From contig NZ_WOYF01000012.1 in assembly GCF_009800925.1 (NCBI RefSeq), positions 1-64,000 on the forward strand: a DNA stretch of 64,000 nt, written 5' to 3'. The translations under genes and the position numbers were made by a program. This document shows, piece after piece, positions 11,495 to 22,363 of the stretch. Source of the DNA: Budvicia diplopodorum (GTDB taxonomy: Bacteria > Pseudomonadota > Gammaproteobacteria > Enterobacterales > Enterobacteriaceae). How positions within the stretch are numbered: the first letter of the stretch is position 1; each line of letters begins with the position of its first letter. A model generated the notes under the pieces. The model made no database searches. It was not told where the DNA came from and saw only the letters and a program-made list of their open reading frames with translations.

Positions 11495-13417
11495 ATGATT
11501 GTATTTTCTTCATTGCAGATCCGACGCGGTGTAAACGTCTTACTTGATAACGCAACAGCAACAATTAATCCCGGGCAAAAAGTGGGCCTGGTAGGAAAAA
11601 ACGGCTGCGGCAAATCAACCCTGCTTTCGTTACTAAAAGGTGAGTTATCCGCAGATGGCGGTAGCGCCACGTTCCCGAGCAACTGGGCAATGTCTTGGGT
11701 CAATCAGGAAACGCCGACATTAGAAATTCCCGCCGTTGAATACGTGATTGACGGAGACAGAGAATACCGCCAACTAGAAAAAAATCTGTCTGAAGCCAAT
11801 GAAAAAAATGACGGCCATGCCATTGCCGTCGTTCACGGTCAGCTAGACGCTATCCAAGCGTGGACCATTTACCCCAGAGCATCGAGCCTATTGCACGGGC
11901 TGGGATTTTCCCAAGAGCAGCTCCAGCAGCCGGTCAGCGCTTTCTCCGGCGGCTGGCGAATGCGTTTAAACCTCGCACAGGCCTTACTTTGCCGTTCCGA
12001 TCTTTTGCTGTTGGATGAACCAACCAACCACTTAGATTTAGACGCCGTGATCTGGCTGGAAAAATGGCTAAAAAGCTATACCGGCACGCTTATTCTTATT
12101 TCTCATGACCGGGATTTTCTTGATCCGATCGTGGATAAAATTTTGCATATCGAACAACAGCAGATGAATGAGTACACCGGCAATTACTCATCGTTTGAGC
12201 GCCAGCGGGCCACTAAGCTGTCACAGCAACAGGCGCTTTTCCAATCACAGCAGGAAAAAGTAGCCCACCTGCAAAGCTATATCGACCGGTTTAAAGCCCA
12301 AGCGACCAAGGCTAAACAGGCCCAAAGCCGGATAAAAATGCTAGAACGCATGGAGCTGATTGCCCCGGCCCACGTTGATAACCCGTTCAGCTTCAGTTTC
12401 CGCCAGCCGGAAAGCTTACCAAATCCGTTATTGCGGATGGAAAAGGTCAGCGCCGGATATGCCGACAAAACCATTCTGGAATCAATCAAGCTCAATCTGG
12501 TTCCGGGTTCCCGTATTGGCCTGCTTGGTCGTAACGGTGCAGGTAAATCAACCCTGATTAAACTTCTGGCCGGAACGCTGGCTCCTCAACGGGGCGAGAT
12601 TGGTTTAGCCAAAGGGATCAAACTGGGCTACTTCGCTCAGCACCAGTTAGAAACGCTGAGAGCCGATGAATCGCCGTTACAACACCTCAGCCGGCTGGCA
12701 CCGAAAGAGTATGAACAACAGCTTCGTGACTATTTGGGCGGCTTTGGGTTTCGTGGCGATAAAGTGACGGAAAATACCGAGCGTTTCTCCGGCGGAGAAA
12801 AAGCCCGTTTAGTTCTGGCTTTAGTTGTCTGGCTGCGCCCGAACCTACTCCTGCTCGATGAACCAACTAACCACTTAGACCTCGACATGCGTCAGGCACT
12901 GACTGAAGCTCTGATTGATTTTGAAGGCGCGCTGGTCGTCGTTTCCCATGATCGTCATCTACTGCGCTCCACCACCGATGAGCTGTATCTGGTCCATGAT
13001 AAAAAAGTCGAGCCTTTTGATGGCGATCTCGAAGACTATCAGCAATGGTTAGCCGACTTACAGCGCCAAGAATCACAGCCAGAAGAAGGCAGCAAAGAAG
13101 TCACCGCCAATAGCGCTCAGGCCCGTAAAGACCAAAAGCGGCGTGACGCAGACTTCAGGGCTCAAACCCAGCCTATTCGTAAAAAGATCGACAAACTGGA
13201 TGCTGAACTGGAAAAACTCAGTAAACAGCTGAATGATATTGAGCAATCCCTCTCTGACAGCGCGATTTATGAAATGGAGAAAAAATCGGAGCTAACCACG
13301 CTTTTACAACGGCAGGTTACGATTAAATCTACGCAGGAAGAGCTAGAAATGATCTGGCTGGAACTTCATGAGCAGCTCGAAGAAATGACCACCGAGTTCA
13401 ACCAGTGTCTCGAGTGA
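11495..13417 (+). CDS. yheS: ABC-F family ATPase YheS
   Basis: YheS is a soluble ABC-F protein with two ATPase cassettes and no membrane domain, thought to act on ribosomes. The 640-residue protein shows Walker A GKNGCGKST (about residues 34-42) and signature FSGGWRMR in cassette 1. Cassette 2 has Walker A GRNGAGKST (about 346-354) and signature FSGGEKARL. Each signature is followed by LLLDEPTNHLDL. A linker lies between the cassettes and a coiled-coil tail from about residue 530. The length agrees with E. coli YheS (637). A GC-rich hairpin follows the stop. Confidence 0.96.
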   Translation: MIVFSSLQIRRGVNVLLDNATATINPGQKVGLVGKNGCGKSTLLSLLKGELSADGGSATFPSNWAMSWVNQETPTLEIPAVEYVIDGDREYRQLEKNLSEANEKNDGHAIAVVHGQLDAIQAWTIYPRASSLLHGLGFSQEQLQQPVSAFSGGWRMRLNLAQALLCRSDLLLLDEPTNHLDLDAVIWLEKWLKSYTGTLILISHDRDFLDPIVDKILHIEQQQMNEYTGNYSSFERQRATKLSQQQALFQSQQEKVAHLQSYIDRFKAQATKAKQAQSRIKMLERMELIAPAHVDNPFSFSFRQPESLPNPLLRMEKVSAGYADKTILESIKLNLVPGSRIGLLGRNGAGKSTLIKLLAGTLAPQRGEIGLAKGIKLGYFAQHQLETLRADESPLQHLSRLAPKEYEQQLRDYLGGFGFRGDKVTENTERFSGGEKARLVLALVVWLRPNLLLLDEPTNHLDLDMRQALTEALIDFEGALVVVSHDRHLLRSTTDELYLVHDKKVEPFDGDLEDYQQWLADLQRQESQPEEGSKEVTANSAQARKDQKRRDADFRAQTQPIRKKIDKLDAELEKLSKQLNDIEQSLSDSAIYEMEKKSELTTLLQRQVTIKSTQEELEMIWLELHEQLEEMTTEFNQCLE

Positions 13418-13426
13418 TACTCACTA

Positions 13427-13452
13427 AAGAAGGTGCCGCTGTGCACCTTCTT
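13427..13452. terminator. Terminator after yheS
   Basis: A perfect 10-bp stem (AAGAAGGTGC / GCACCTTCTT) with a 6-base loop, between convergent yheS and the LysE-type gene. The T-run is short. Confidence 0.7.
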
Positions 13453-13483
13453 ATTTAGGAAAGCGGATCATCAGTGATATGCG

Positions 13484-14086
13484 TTAAATCCAGATAAAGA
13501 CAACGCACCCGGCCGTTAGTATACCCATACAGAAATTAAAAATAGCCCACGACTTACGGCTTTGTAGCAAACGGCTGATGGCCGTGCCGAAGCCCATCCA
13601 GACGGCACCTGCAACAATATTCACCGAACACATGGCAATACTAATAGCAATAATCGACGCGCTGTAATGCGTACCGGCCAGACTGTAACTGGCAACCGAC
13701 CCAATGCCCATTAACCATGCTTTGGGGTTTAAAGCCTGCAATAACAGACCTTGATATAAACGTACCGGCTTAGCAGCCCCGCTATTGGTTTCCAACTTTT
13801 CATAACGGGAAGTGGCTATTTTCCACGCCAGCCAGATCAAATACAGACTACCCAATATCTTTAAAGCCAGATGCAGTTGAGGATAAGCCGTAATAATACC
13901 GCCAACCCCGGCAGCCACCAGCAATAGCAACAGCTGCATGCCGACCATAATCCCGAACATTAAAGGTAAAGAACGGACAAATCCGAAATTCGCCGTCGAT
14001 GAAGTCAACAGCATATTGTTAGGGCCGGGAGTGATTGCCGCAATCCACAAAAATATTAACATTGAAAGAAACCAGCTTAACTCCAT
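13484..14086 (-). CDS. LysE/RhtB family amino-acid exporter
   Basis: The 200-residue membrane protein starts at ATG 14086, which has an AAGGG site 8 bases upstream; an in-frame TTG three codons earlier is less likely. It has about six hydrophobic helices and the family hallmark TPGPNNMLLTSS near residue 20, with LNPKAWLMG in the middle. LysE/RhtB members export amino acids or their derivatives by proton exchange; this subgroup resembles EamB-type exporters, but the substrate cannot be deduced. It is not part of the E. coli yheS-yheT neighbourhood, so it is a local insertion. Confidence 0.88.
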   Translation of the reverse strand: MELSWFLSMLIFLWIAAITPGPNNMLLTSSTANFGFVRSLPLMFGIMVGMQLLLLLVAAGVGGIITAYPQLHLALKILGSLYLIWLAWKIATSRYEKLETNSGAAKPVRLYQGLLLQALNPKAWLMGIGSVASYSLAGTHYSASIIAISIAMCSVNIVAGAVWMGFGTAISRLLQSRKSWAIFNFCMGILTAGCVVFIWI

Positions 14087-14187
14087 TTTGTGCAACCCTT
14101 CGCTTTTCGAATATGTTTTGTCATTCCATTCAAGCTAACAGTGTGATATTGATCGCACAAGACCCCTTGAGTGAATTTTATTGAGTT

Positions 14188-15171
14188 ATGGATGCACAAT
14201 CATTTCAGCCCATGAGGGGAACGGCTAACCCCCATCTACAAACCTTACTTCCGCGGCTATTTCGGCGAAAAATAAAACAACAACCTTTTTGGCAACGTCT
14301 GGAGCTACCGGACGGAGATTTTCTCGATCTGGCGTGGAGCGAAGACCCTGAACAGGCATGCCATAAGCCAAGGCTGGTGTTGTTTCACGGATTAGAAGGC
14401 AGCGTCTACAGTCCTTACGCACACGGTTTACTGGATATCTGTAGACGGCTCAATTGGCTCGGCGTAGTAATGCATTTTCGCGGCTGTAGCGGCGAACCCA
14501 ACCGAATCAGCCGGGCTTATCACTCAGGAGAAACCAGCGATGCCCGTTTTTTCCTAAACTGGCTGCAAGAAAGCTTCGGTCAGGCGCCTACCGCCGCCGT
14601 CGGCTATTCTCTGGGCGGCAACATGCTGGGCTGTTATTTAGCAGAAGAAGGTGTGAACGTGCCGTTGCAGGCTGCGGTGATGGTCTCTGCGCCCTTGATG
14701 CTTGGCTCTTGTTCACAGCATCTGGAGCAAGGACTTGCCCGAGTCTATAATCGCTATTTGGTCGGCCAGCTAAAACAAAGCACCGAACGCAAATTAGTCC
14801 GCTATCCTCAAAGCCTGCCTTTACCGGGCTTAGCCTTAAAGCATATCCGTTCGTTGCGAGAGTTTGATGACGCGGTTACCGCACCGCTCCACGGGTTCAA
14901 AGATTCATCCGACTATTACCAACGTTGCAGTGCATTACCCCTGTTACCCAAAATTCGTATCCCGTTACTGATTATTCATGCTAAAGACGATCCGTTTATG
15001 GCTGCGGACGTTATTCCTGACTGGGGCAATCTGCCAGACAACATTGAATATCAGCTCACCGAACACGGTGGACACGTAGGCTTCGTCAGCGGTACGTGGA
15101 AAAAGCCCGAGATGTGGCTAGAACAACGAATACCTGAATGGCTAAGCGCTTATCTGGAGAAAACAATATGA
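14188..15171 (+). CDS. yheT: Alpha/beta hydrolase YheT
   Basis: A 327-residue predicted hydrolase of the AB-hydrolase YheT/ABHD1 group. Visible features are the oxyanion-region motif [10 protein letters not shown] (about residue 65), the nucleophile elbow GYSLGG (about 145-150) and a late Asp/His pair ([15 protein letters not shown]). Substrate is unknown. It is followed by yheU with a 4-base overlap (ATGA), as in E. coli. Confidence 0.93.
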   Translation: MDAQSFQPMRGTANPHLQTLLPRLFRRKIKQQPFWQRLELPDGDFLDLAWSEDPEQACHKPRLVLFHGLEGSVYSPYAHGLLDICRRLNWLGVVMHFRGCSGEPNRISRAYHSGETSDARFFLNWLQESFGQAPTAAVGYSLGGNMLGCYLAEEGVNVPLQAAVMVSAPLMLGSCSQHLEQGLARVYNRYLVGQLKQSTERKLVRYPQSLPLPGLALKHIRSLREFDDAVTAPLHGFKDSSDYYQRCSALPLLPKIRIPLLIIHAKDDPFMAADVIPDWGNLPDNIEYQLTEHGGHVGFVSGTWKKPEMWLEQRIPEWLSAYLEKTI

Positions 15172-15416
15172 TTATTCCATGGAGCGACGTAGCTCCGGAA
15201 ACCCTTGACAGCATTATCGAGTCTTTTGTTCTGCGTGAAGGCACTGATTACGGTGAGCATGAAAAGTCCCTCAGCCAGAAAGTTGACGACGTTAAACGAC
15301 AGCTAAAAAACGGTGATATCGTTCTGGTCTGGTCAGAATTACATGAAACAATTAATATCATGCCCAAAGGCCAGTTCAATGACGGTGATGAAGAACAGAC
15401 AGAACAGATGTATTAA
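15168..15416 (+). CDS. yheU: YheU family small protein
   Basis: An 82-residue protein beginning [13 protein letters not shown] and containing [19 protein letters not shown], the YheU family signature. Function is unknown. The start was set at 15168, where ATG overlaps the yheT stop (ATGA); an upstream in-frame start within yheT is disregarded. Confidence 0.92.
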   Translation: MIIPWSDVAPETLDSIIESFVLREGTDYGEHEKSLSQKVDDVKRQLKNGDIVLVWSELHETINIMPKGQFNDGDEEQTEQMY

Positions 15417-15495
15417 TCATTAAAAAAAGGTGGTCAATCCACCGCCCTGCTGAACGATGTTCTACCCATAGCAATAAAATAAAGGAATCAGGCCA

Positions 15496-16365
15496 ATGTC
15501 AGCAAAGTATCCGATTATTGCGGTTACCGGCTCAAGCGGCGCCGGTACCACCACCACCAGCCAAGCCTTCCGTAAAATATTCCAACAGCTAAAGCTGAAC
15601 GCGGCCAGAATAGAAGGCGATGCCTACCATCGCTACACTCGCCCCGAAATGGATGCTGAAATACGAAAAGCCCGCGAGCAAGGCCGCCACATTAGCTATT
15701 TCGGCCCCGAGGCCAATGACTTTGCGCTGTTAGAAAGCAGCTTTGTCGAATATGGGGCAACCGGCACCGGACGCACCCGGAAGTACCTGCACACCTATGA
15801 CGAAGCCGTACCCTATAACCAAATTCCGGGTACGTTTACGCCATGGCAACCACTACCTGAATCAACAGATCTACTCTTTTATGAAGGTCTGCACGGCGGA
15901 ATTGTCACTGCACAACACAACGTTGTACAACACGTTGACCTGTTAGTCGGCGTGGTGCCTATCGTTAACCTAGAGTGGATACAAAAGCTTATCCGAGACA
16001 CCGTTGAGCGAGAGCACTCTCGCGAAGCGGTCATTGATTCCGTTGTCCGTTCAATGGATGACTACATCAACTACATCACACCACAGTTTTCCCGTACGCA
16101 TATTAACTTCCAACGAGTCCCGACGGTGGATACATCCGATCCATTCTCAGCTAAAAGCATTCCGACCATGGATGAAAGCCTGGTGGTAATCCATTTCAGA
16201 GGGCTCACCGGCATCGATTTCCCCTATTTATTGACGATGCTTCACGGTTCGTACATATCTCAAACGAACACGTTGGTCATCCCCGGGGGAAAAGTCGGGC
16301 TGGCGATGGAGCTGATTATCACACCGTTAATTCAACGGCTGCGGGAAGGCCGGATTTTGGAATAA
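15496..16365 (+). CDS. prkB: Phosphoribulokinase-like protein PrkB
   Basis: The 289-residue protein belongs to the phosphoribulokinase/uridine kinase family, with P-loop GSSGAGTTTTS near residue 12 and the PRK signature segment FYEGLHGG near residue 130. In enterobacteria without a Calvin cycle the physiological substrate is unknown. There is no linked RuBisCO gene. It has an AAGGAAT ribosome binding site. In E. coli yhfA lies between this gene and crp; here it is absent. Confidence 0.93.
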   Translation: MSAKYPIIAVTGSSGAGTTTTSQAFRKIFQQLKLNAARIEGDAYHRYTRPEMDAEIRKAREQGRHISYFGPEANDFALLESSFVEYGATGTGRTRKYLHTYDEAVPYNQIPGTFTPWQPLPESTDLLFYEGLHGGIVTAQHNVVQHVDLLVGVVPIVNLEWIQKLIRDTVEREHSREAVIDSVVRSMDDYINYITPQFSRTHINFQRVPTVDTSDPFSAKSIPTMDESLVVIHFRGLTGIDFPYLLTMLHGSYISQTNTLVIPGGKVGLAMELIITPLIQRLREGRILE

Positions 16366-16658
16366 CGGATCGTAGTTAAAATGAGCAAATAATCAGGTAT
16401 TGAATCGATTACCCCTCATTTCCATAAGACAATACGAGACTCTTTAGCTAACCTGTGTTACAACCATATGGCAGAACAAGTACATAAAATAAGTTATGCC
16501 TAGACAATGCAAAATGGGTAAATACCTCTTATTCTATTATGCATCGTCTAAGATTATGGCGCTCACTTAGCAAATAATTATGCTCTGGAGCGGGCTAGGT
16601 TTCGGCGAGCGAATGGCTTTGCTGTTTTAGGCAGTGATTACAAAGAGGATAACAACAA
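16366..16658 (+). promoter_or_regulatory. prkB-crp intergenic region and crp leader
   Basis: 293 bases without a gene. The final part closely resembles the E. coli crp leader, with GCTCTGGAG and the ribosome-binding segment AGAGGATAAC before the crp ATG. The E. coli yhfA gene, normally divergent from crp, is missing and I see no remnant. Promoter hexamers were not assigned with confidence. Confidence 0.6.
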
Positions 16659-17291
16659 ATGGTTCTCGGCAAACCACAAACAGACCCTACTCTCGAATGG
16701 TTTTTATCTCATTGTCATATCCATAAATACCCATCCAAGAGCACACTTATTCACCAAGGTGAAAAAGCAGAAACACTTTACTACATTGTAAAAGGTGCCG
16801 TAGCCGTTCTGATTAAAGATGAAGAAGGTAAAGAGATGATTCTCTCCTATCTAAATCAGGGGGATTTCATTGGTGAACTGGGCCTTTTTGAAGAAGGTCA
16901 GGAACGAAGCGCGTGGGTAAGAGCAAAAACGGCCTGTGAAGTCGCTGAAATTTCATACAAAAAGTTTCGTCAGCTGATTCAGGTTAACCCGGACATTTTA
17001 ATGCGGTTATCCGCTCAAATGGCCAGCCGTTTGCAAGTAACGTCAGAAAAAGTCGGCAGTTTGGCCTTCCTTGACGTAACGGGGCGTATCGCACAAACTT
17101 TATTGAATCTGGCAAAACAGCCCGATGCAATGACTCACCCAGACGGAATGCAAATCAAAATAACCCGTCAGGAAATCGGACAAATCGTTGGTTGTTCACG
17201 TGAAACCGTAGGGCGCATCTTAAAAATGTTAGAAGATCAGAACCTGATCTCAGCACATGGAAAAACTATCGTCGTTTACGGAACGCGTTAA
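16659..17291 (+). CDS. crp: cAMP receptor protein, global catabolite regulator
   Basis: CRP binds cAMP and activates or represses many catabolic genes. The 210-residue protein matches the E. coli length and sequence nearly throughout. It has the cAMP-binding beta-roll (about residues 10-130, motif [20 protein letters not shown]), the long dimer C-helix, and the HTH (about 168-192, [20 protein letters not shown]), and ends VVYGTR. It starts at ATG with a strong AGAGGATAAC site. The conserved ending and cAMP pocket make this assignment certain. Confidence 0.99.
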   Translation: MVLGKPQTDPTLEWFLSHCHIHKYPSKSTLIHQGEKAETLYYIVKGAVAVLIKDEEGKEMILSYLNQGDFIGELGLFEEGQERSAWVRAKTACEVAEISYKKFRQLIQVNPDILMRLSAQMASRLQVTSEKVGSLAFLDVTGRIAQTLLNLAKQPDAMTHPDGMQIKITRQEIGQIVGCSRETVGRILKMLEDQNLISAHGKTIVVYGTR

Positions 17292-17302
17292 ATATCAAAT
17301 AG

Positions 17303-17334
17303 AAACGGGCATTGCCACCGGCGTGCCCGTTTTT
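17303..17334 (+). terminator. Intrinsic terminator of crp
   Basis: 9-bp stem AAACGGGCA / TGCCCGTTT with a 12-base loop and a T-run, directly after crp and overlapping the leader of yhfK. Confidence 0.88.
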
Positions 17335-17350
17335 CCTCTCCGGAAAACGT

Positions 17351-19426
17351 ATGTGGCGACGTGTCATTTATCATCCAGAAGTTAACTATGCTCTGCGACA
17401 AACGCTGGTTCTGTGCATACCTATAGCGATAACCTGGTCTTTGGGCGAATTGCGCTTTGGGTTCTTACTTTCACTGGTCCCCGCCTGCTGTAACATTGGT
17501 GGCTTAGACACCCCTCATAAACGTTTTTTCAAGCGATTAGCTATCGGCGGCGTGCTGTTTTCCGTCAGCAGTTTATTACTTCAGCAACTGTTGCTCTGGT
17601 CGGTTCCATTACCGGTCTGCTTATTAATTTTAGCTTTACTGCTTGGCGTTACCGCCGAAATTAGCCCCCTGCACGGTCGAATGTTACCTGCCGCCATGGT
17701 TGCTGCCATCTTTACTCTCAGTCTGGTTGGCTCATATCCTATATGGTATGCACCCGCTATCTATGTCATCGGGACTATCTGGTATGGAATATTTACCTAT
17801 GTCTGGTTCAGACTCTGGCAAGAACAGCCAATGCGGGAATCTTTAAGCCTGTTATACCGACAGCTGGCCGACTACTTAGAAGATAAATACAGCCTGCTGA
17901 CCCAACATACCGATCCTGAAACCGCTCTCCCGCCGCTGCTTAAACGACAGCAGCAGGTGATGGACACAATTACGCAGGTCTATCAGCAAATTTATATGAT
18001 TACCGACCTGAAGCATCCGCGGCATAAACGTCTGATGCAGGCATTTCAGGTAGCGTTAGATCTGCAGGAACACATTACGGTAAGCCTCCATTTGCCGGAT
18101 GAAGTTCAAAAGCTGGTGGAAGAGAGCCATGCTGAAGCCGTTATCCGCTTTAACGCCAAAATTATCAGCTCAAGGCTGCGGATACTGGCCAATAATATTC
18201 TCTACCACCGCCAGCCAACGCCATTCAATATGGATAATGAGCTATCGGCATTGGCCAAAATAGCTCACCAGCACCCGGATAATCCGGTCGGCGCATTCTG
18301 CTACTACCATTTTGGACGTATTGCCCACCTGCTCAGCAGTCAATCGCCGTTATATGTTCGCTCTCTGATGCAGGGTCAAAGCATCCTCCCGTTCTGGAGG
18401 GCGCTGAAAAGTTACTGTTCTCTCAAATCGGTAGGCCTGAGAAATGCCGCCCGGTTAGGGCTCACGCTGGCCGCAGGCAGCGGCATCGGAACCATGCTTA
18501 ACTTACCCAAGCCTTACTGGATCTTGCTCACTATCATGCTGGTTAGCCAGAACGGCTATAATGCCACCCGCATAAGAATTCAACACCGTGCGCTAGGTAC
18601 AATGTTTGGAATCGTTGCCGGAGCTGGAATTCTTCAACTGCGCTACCCGCAAAACACCATGCTGCTGGTCATGCTGGCGATAACGCTCTGCTCTTACTTA
18701 ACTGTGCGTAAAAATTATGGTATTGCGGTCATCGGCTTCACCATCACTGCGGTGTATACCCTGCAGATCATTGCGCTCAGCGGCATGGATATTTTATTGC
18801 CGCGCCTGATTGATACCATTATTGGCTGTATTCTGGTCTTTGCCAGCACCATTTGGCTGTGGCCTCAGTGGCAAAGCGGCCTACTACGGCAAAATGCCCA
18901 TAATGCGCTGGAGAGTTACCAGCAGCATTTACGTCTGATGTTTAGCATGACGGATAACGCGCCAGAACTCTCCTACGCCCGCATGAAGGTGAGTCAGGCC
19001 CACAATACGCTGTTCACTTCGCTTAATCAGGCGATGCAAGAGCCGGGATTCAATACCCGCTACTTAACCGATATGCGCCTGTGGATTACCCACAGCCAGT
19101 TTCTGGTGGAACATTTAAACGGTATGACCGTCATCGCCAGAGACCAGTATGTATTAGTCCCTGAATTATCGAATGATTATCTGAACGCCTGTGAAATCGC
19201 GATTCAGATTTGCCAACAGCGACTGGAGTACGACGGACCAAGCAGTGACACCAGCATGCTCACGCTGGTTGAACCCAATGATGATTTACCAGAAACGTTG
19301 ATGGAGAGACATATTGAACGGATACTTGCACACCTGAAAGCAATGCATACCATATCCTCACTGGCCTGGCAGCAACGGCCACATCATGGGATCTGGCTGA
19401 AACGAAAATTGAGGGGCGGCGTTTAG
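17351..19426 (+). CDS. yhfK: YhfK/YccS-family inner-membrane protein
   Basis: The 691-residue protein is a member of the FUSC/YccS group of putative aromatic-compound or toxic-solute efflux proteins. Two membrane blocks (about residues 15-155 and 385-510) are separated and followed by cytoplasmic helical domains. I set the start at ATG 17351 because MWRRVIYHPEVNYALRQT matches the family N-terminus; the frame extends 13 codons upstream into the crp terminator. The substrate is unknown. The gene follows crp as in E. coli. Confidence 0.9.
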   Translation: MWRRVIYHPEVNYALRQTLVLCIPIAITWSLGELRFGFLLSLVPACCNIGGLDTPHKRFFKRLAIGGVLFSVSSLLLQQLLLWSVPLPVCLLILALLLGVTAEISPLHGRMLPAAMVAAIFTLSLVGSYPIWYAPAIYVIGTIWYGIFTYVWFRLWQEQPMRESLSLLYRQLADYLEDKYSLLTQHTDPETALPPLLKRQQQVMDTITQVYQQIYMITDLKHPRHKRLMQAFQVALDLQEHITVSLHLPDEVQKLVEESHAEAVIRFNAKIISSRLRILANNILYHRQPTPFNMDNELSALAKIAHQHPDNPVGAFCYYHFGRIAHLLSSQSPLYVRSLMQGQSILPFWRALKSYCSLKSVGLRNAARLGLTLAAGSGIGTMLNLPKPYWILLTIMLVSQNGYNATRIRIQHRALGTMFGIVAGAGILQLRYPQNTMLLVMLAITLCSYLTVRKNYGIAVIGFTITAVYTLQIIALSGMDILLPRLIDTIIGCILVFASTIWLWPQWQSGLLRQNAHNALESYQQHLRLMFSMTDNAPELSYARMKVSQAHNTLFTSLNQAMQEPGFNTRYLTDMRLWITHSQFLVEHLNGMTVIARDQYVLVPELSNDYLNACEIAIQICQQRLEYDGPSSDTSMLTLVEPNDDLPETLMERHIERILAHLKAMHTISSLAWQQRPHHGIWLKRKLRGGV

Positions 19427-19489
19427 AGGCTAAGCCGCCACCCTATCGTGGTAAAACAAACGGATGGCGGCCAGAATGGGCAATGGCTA

Positions 19490-20752
<1,263 letters not shown>

Positions 20753-20760
20753 CTAACAAA

Positions 20761-20799
20761 ATTGAATATAAAATCAATTTATACAAATAAAAAATCATT
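20761..20799 (-). promoter_or_regulatory. Putative pair of ArgR boxes upstream of argD
   Basis: Two imperfect 18-bp ARG boxes (20761-20778 and 20782-20799), each matching about 12 of 18 positions of the TGAAT-N-ATTCA-type consensus. They are separated by 3 bases, the usual 21-bp spacing for cooperative ArgR binding. They lie 48 bases upstream of argD in a very AT-rich stretch, which lowers confidence because chance matches are easier there. Confidence 0.5.
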
Positions 20800-20959
20800 A
20801 AATTAATTCTATATTCTAATATTCAATAAATTACAAAATATCTAAATTGAATAATTAACCAGTAAACTCTAATCAATCTTTCATTTTTCCGGTTAAAACC
20901 ACGCTTTCTGTCAGTGATACCAGTCACATATTGAAGATTTTCCACCTCCATTCACATCG

Positions 20960-20976
20960 TACATACTTGTATGGTA
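20960..20976 (+). promoter_or_regulatory. Candidate RspR (GntR/FCD) operator upstream of rspA
   Basis: The palindrome CATAC-TT-GTATG (20962-20973), within TACATACTTGTATGGTA, lies about 80 bases upstream of the rspA start. FCD-type GntR regulators commonly bind short palindromes of this shape, and the likely regulator gene is at the end of the same cluster. The link is inference. Confidence 0.35.
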
Positions 20977-21053
20977 GTCAATCTAGACGTATCTTGAGCC
21001 AACTTTTCGACGCAATTAGATTTAAAAATTACCCCCTTCAGGATGGATGCACT

Positions 21054-22268
21054 ATGAAAATCGTAAAGGCTGAAGTATTTGTTACATGTCCGGGACGTAA
21101 CTTCGTTACCGTCAAAATAACCACCGATGAAGGCGTATATGGTGTTGGTGACGCTACGTTAAACGGCCGTGAGCTGTCCGTTGCTTCTTATCTAAAAGAT
21201 CACCTCTGCCCGCAACTGATTGGTCGTGATGCCCATCAGATTGAAGATATCTGGCAATTCTTCTACAAAGGCGCTTATTGGCGTCGTGGTCCGGTCACCA
21301 TGTCGGCCATTTCAGCTATTGATATGGCCCTATGGGATATCAAAGGCAAAGCGGCCAATATGCCGGTTTATCAGCTATTGGGCGGCGCATCCCGCACCGG
21401 CGTTATGGTCTACTGCCATACAACTGGCCGTACTATTGATGAAGTGCTTGAAGATTACGCAAAACACAAAGAGATGGGCTTTAAGGCCATTCGCGTTCAG
21501 TGCGGCGTACCGGGTATGAAAACCACTTACGGACTAAGCAAAGGTAAAAATCTAGCTTATGAACCGGCAACTAAGGGCCATCATCCCGAAGAGCAACTGT
21601 GGTCAACTGAAAAGTATTTAGACTTCACGCCAAAACTGTTTGATGCCGTGCGTAATAAGTTCGGTTTTGACGAACACCTGCTGCATGACATGCACCACCG
21701 TTTAACGCCAATCGAAGCGGCCCGCTTTGGTAAAAGCATTGAAGACTATCGCCTGTTCTGGATGGAAGATCCTACGCCGGCAGAAAACCAAGAATGCTTC
21801 CGCTTAATTCGCCAGCATACCGTGACGCCAATAGCCGTTGGTGAAGTATTTAACAGTATCTGGGACTGTAAGCAACTGATTGAAGAGCAGTTAATCGACT
21901 ATATCCGCACCACCATTACCCATGCAGGTGGTATCACCCACATGCGTCGTATCGCTGACTTTGCCGCAATGTATCAGGTTCGTACCGGTTCTCACGGTCC
22001 TTCCGATCTATCGCCTATCTGTCACGCAGCGGCCCTGCATTTCGACCTTTGGGTGCCTAACTTCGGCGTTCAGGAATACATGGGCTACTCCGAAAAAATG
22101 CTGGAAGTCTTCCCGCACAACTGGACCTTCAACGATGGCTATATGCATCCGAGCGATAAACCAGGTCTGGGTATCGATTTTGACGAAAAACTGGCTGCCA
22201 AATATCCGTACGAACCAGCCTACCTTCCGGTAGCTCGTCTGGAAGATGGCACGCTCTGGAACTGGTAA
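21054..22268 (+). CDS. rspA: RspA, D-mannonate dehydratase family (enolase superfamily)
   Basis: Members of this ManD group dehydrate D-mannonate to 2-keto-3-deoxygluconate with variable efficiency; E. coli RspA was first named for starvation sensing. The 404-residue protein has the same length as E. coli RspA. Catalytic features are visible: Arg147 and Tyr159 on the lid side, metal ligands Asp212, Glu238 and Glu264, and the acid/base His214 in HDMHHR. The start is ATG 21054 (AGGATG site); the frame continues 41 codons upstream without family similarity. First gene of the sugar-acid operon. Confidence 0.93.
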   Translation: MKIVKAEVFVTCPGRNFVTVKITTDEGVYGVGDATLNGRELSVASYLKDHLCPQLIGRDAHQIEDIWQFFYKGAYWRRGPVTMSAISAIDMALWDIKGKAANMPVYQLLGGASRTGVMVYCHTTGRTIDEVLEDYAKHKEMGFKAIRVQCGVPGMKTTYGLSKGKNLAYEPATKGHHPEEQLWSTEKYLDFTPKLFDAVRNKFGFDEHLLHDMHHRLTPIEAARFGKSIEDYRLFWMEDPTPAENQECFRLIRQHTVTPIAVGEVFNSIWDCKQLIEEQLIDYIRTTITHAGGITHMRRIADFAAMYQVRTGSHGPSDLSPICHAAALHFDLWVPNFGVQEYMGYSEKMLEVFPHNWTFNDGYMHPSDKPGLGIDFDEKLAAKYPYEPAYLPVARLEDGTLWNW

Positions 22269-22296
22269 TCGATCGGCGCAAAGTCTTTCTATCATA

Positions 22297-22328
22297 GCCT
22301 GTAATGAAGCGCTCGCTTCATTACAGGC
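22297..22328 (+). repeat. 15-bp perfect inverted repeat between rspA and the first transporter gene
   Basis: GCCTGTAATGAAGCG (22297-22311) and its exact complement (22314-22328) are separated by two bases. There is no T-run behind it, so it is not a standard intrinsic terminator. It could be an mRNA-stabilising or processing hairpin, or a protein-binding palindrome. Confidence 0.8.
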
Positions 22329-22363
22329 GAAATCAACGTGATAAAAATAAGAAGGCGTTAAAT

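Noticed and set aside
11296-11703. Minus-strand 135-codon ORF over the yheS start
   Set aside because: Most of it lies opposite yheS Walker A coding sequence; no recognisable domain and no ribosome binding site.
15496-16365. Calvin-cycle function for the phosphoribulokinase gene
   Set aside because: prkB is a conserved enterobacterial gene beside crp and no RuBisCO or carbon-fixation genes are nearby.
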